Positions 63,713 to 64,000 of a DNA stretch of 64,000 nucleotides are shown here, piece after piece. A program made the position numbers and the translations under genes. A model generated the notes under the pieces. It was given only the letters and a program-made list of their open reading frames with translations, was not told where the DNA came from and made no database searches. The stretch spans positions 9,300,001 to 9,364,000 of the forward strand of contig WHVY01000003.1 of the NCBI GenBank assembly GCA_022266195.1, in the 5' to 3' direction. How positions within the stretch are numbered: the stretch's first letter is position 1; the number at the start of each line of letters is the position of its first letter. The DNA comes from Tetranychus cinnabarinus. Taxonomy: Eukaryota > Arthropoda > Arachnida > Trombidiformes > Tetranychidae.

Positions 63713-64000
63713 ATTAAGACGAAAGACAATATCTGGAATTTAAAGAACAAATGAATTAAATGATTAAATGCTTAAAAATAACAAAAAATGTTTCTTACCT
63801 TAGTTGAAATAAGCAAATATTTTTATATGCTTTCACAAATATGAAAAAGCGTAGAACACACAGTATGAATGCAACAACAAGTTAGGTTGTGAAAACGAAC
63901 TGCATTGACGTGGCTCTTGATTTTGCATACAAACATACATGTATCACAAATTCAAGTTTTAAACTAAATCCGCTCATTTGGCGAGTTCACGGTAAAAGTT
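63713..64000. other. 5' region of the TRAF-like gene, to window end
   Basis: Holds the proposed 5' UTR intron (about 63734-63797, minus strand). Nothing else seen. Confidence 0.4.

Noticed and set aside
1..64000. CRISPR arrays, operons, phage or other prokaryotic defence systems
   Set aside because: The window is clearly eukaryotic nuclear DNA with spliceosomal introns; no spaced short repeats or prokaryotic gene clusters are present.

Overview
This window is nuclear DNA of an AT-rich, intron-containing animal genome. The gene set (a NinaC-type myosin III with an N-terminal kinase, a winged-eye/BAHCC1-type BAH protein, GIT, dynamin, IST1, a CEP95-like protein), the many 55-150 bp introns and the short intergenic gaps suggest a compact arthropod genome. 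A mite is my best guess, made without any database comparison. There are no prokaryotic features, CRISPR arrays, rRNA genes or recognisable tRNAs. Exon structures below were rebuilt by hand from GT/AG sites, reading phase and remembered family sequence; all main gene models close in frame.

Layout. 1711-4252 (+) is a complete GIT-family ArfGAP and 5506-7431 (+) a complete SON-like splicing factor. The segment from the middle of GIT to just past SON (2590-7589) is then repeated in tandem as 7590-12588, with one visible difference: a lost A that frameshifts the second SON. A third partial copy of the GIT 3' half follows (12590-14240); it carries a 617 bp internal deletion and point differences only in its distal part. 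16625-19816 (+) encodes a BAH-domain protein of the winged eye/BAHCC1/TNRC18 group. 22092-34850 (-) is a 17-exon myosin III (kinase, motor, IQ motifs, two espin-binding-like tail motifs) with a 4.25 kb intron inside the kinase region. 38943-43000 (-) is an SLC17-type transporter, head-to-head with dynamin (44189-50713, +), whose C-terminal exons look alternatively spliced. IST1 (51508-52787, +) and a CEP95-like centrosomal gene (53453-55340, +) follow. Two related secreted helical proteins of unknown function lie at 55563-57385 (-), then a degenerate unrecognised segment (about 57950-58965), an F-box/LRR gene (59451-61292, +), and a RING/TRAF-type zinc-finger gene with a frameshift at 63114-63712 (-).

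These genes do not form a pathway; the neighbourhood is a normal eukaryotic mixture of cytoskeleton/membrane-traffic (GIT, dynamin, IST1, myosin III), RNA/chromatin (SON, BAH protein), transport and protein turnover genes. The most unusual structure is the 5 kb GIT-SON tandem array. It looks like either a very young unequal-crossover product or an assembly artefact. I did not find a convincing novel multi-gene system.
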